IMG/VR virus record: IMGVR_UViG_3300031951_000213
Coordinates: 1 to 54,403 of that record
Source: a virus
DNA length: 54,403 nucleotides
Strand: one strand, 5' to 3'
This document shows positions 54,118 to 54,403 of the stretch, piece after piece (positions within the stretch are counted from its first letter, which is position 1; the number at the start of each line of letters is the position of its first letter). Under the pieces are notes generated by a model that worked only from the letters and a program-made list of their open reading frames with translations, did not search any database and was not told the origin of the DNA. Made by a program: the position numbers and the translations under genes.

Positions 54118-54403
54118 AACTTTTTATAAGGCCCAATCTCACACCTTCTCAATCCATGAAGTTTTGGTTCAAAAAGCCAATGAAAAAAGTGTTTGGCTGG
54201 TTCAACGTGCTCTTTTCGAGGGCGAAAATGACATTTTTAAAGCCGTGGCCCGAAAAACAAACCACGAACAATACTTTGAAACCCTTGAACAGGCCAAGTC
54301 TTTCCTCCAACCTCTTCTCGAAAAGGAAATAGAAAGAACAGAAGAAAAACTAAAAGACCTAAACGAAGGAATCACCCTTTTCAAACTCCGCGAAAACAAA
54401 AAA
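54110..54403 (+). CDS. Hypothetical protein, 5' part (gene runs off the window)
   Basis: 98 residues visible: MYKTFYKAQSHTFSIHEVLV, VWLVQRALFEGENDIFKAVA, FETLEQAKSFLQPLLEKEIE, then a Glu/Lys-rich helix. The layout (short beta N-terminus, FFETLEEAKxFLxxxxExEIxxxxxxL helix) is seen in phage small proteins of unknown function. The ATG at 54110 overlaps the end of the methyltransferase gene by eight bases. Confidence 0.62.
   Translation, partial: MYKTFYKAQSHTFSIHEVLVQKANEKSVWLVQRALFEGENDIFKAVARKTNHEQYFETLEQAKSFLQPLLEKEIERTEEKLKDLNEGITLFKLRENKK

Noticed and set aside
1-54403. tRNA, tmRNA, CRISPR array or integrase/attachment site
   Set aside because: I looked for the TTCGAATC-type T-arm, regularly spaced repeats and tyrosine or serine recombinase motifs and saw none I could support.

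Overview
The window reads as part of a double-stranded DNA tailed bacteriophage genome. It carries a lambda-like non-contractile tail-tip module (homologues of gpL, a JAB-only gpK, gpI and gpJ), a phage replication block (primase, DnaB-type helicase, UvsX/RecA-like recombinase, SSB), nucleotide-metabolism genes (class Ia NrdA and NrdB, ThyX, a dNMP kinase, a MazG-like pyrophosphatase) and many small overlapping genes of unknown function. The host is probably Gram-negative, judging from the lambda-type tail tip and the LPS-style sugar enzymes, but nothing in the sequence names it. Both ends are cut inside genes. I found no tRNA, rRNA, integrase, CRISPR array, terminase or capsid gene, so packaging and head genes lie outside the window.

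Layout. 1-5046 (minus): replication operon. 5043-15033 (minus): an operon of about thirteen genes for glycan building (GDP-mannose dehydratase-like enzyme, a GT11-like fucosyltransferase, GT2, GT90, exostosin-like and other transferases, two methyltransferases, an HldE-like sugar kinase, a compact thiamine-diphosphate enzyme, a zinc-type dehydrogenase). 15054-17242 (minus): small phage proteins. 17321-21662 (minus): HNH endonuclease, nrdB, nrdA. 21663-22417: a 755-base gene-free divergent region holding paired dyad operators and a densely hairpin-forming segment. 22418-29217 (plus): nucleotide metabolism, a sigma-like factor, SSB, a glycosyltransferase, an Hsp20-like protein. 29214-32388 (minus): tail spike or receptor-binding proteins, a small lipoprotein and a transglutaminase-like protein. 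32437-41268 (plus): glycosyltransferases, an acetyltransferase, ThyX and small genes. 41255-48983 (minus): tail tip. 49113-54403 (plus): TnpB, a nuclease, many small genes and a SpoU-type RNA methylase.

Gene expression looks unusual. Start codons rarely have a Shine-Dalgarno sequence; the usual context is A-rich and ends in AAAC, AAACC or similar. Many operon-leading genes have a -10-like hexamer only 5 to 8 bases before the start codon, which predicts leaderless mRNAs. Three box types recur: TTGACA plus TANNNT (host sigma-70 type), GTTARTAT without a -35 box, and GTGTAAY without a -35 box. A sigma-70-like protein encoded at 24277-24846 is a candidate reader of the last two. Two distant genes on opposite strands share the GTGTAAY box, its spacer and a 13-residue N-terminal peptide, which looks like a duplicated expression-plus-tag cassette.

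The genes fit a lytic phage that makes its own deoxynucleotides and replisome, brings a large sugar-modification set for its host's or its own surface glycans, and attaches with glycan-degrading spikes. The most interesting items are the promoter system with its sigma-like factor, the shared N-terminal tag, the structured RNA candidate beside nrdA, the shortened thiamine-diphosphate enzyme in the sugar operon, a TnpB apparently without transposon ends, and a strong excess of the octamers CCGCCGAA and CGCCCGAA.
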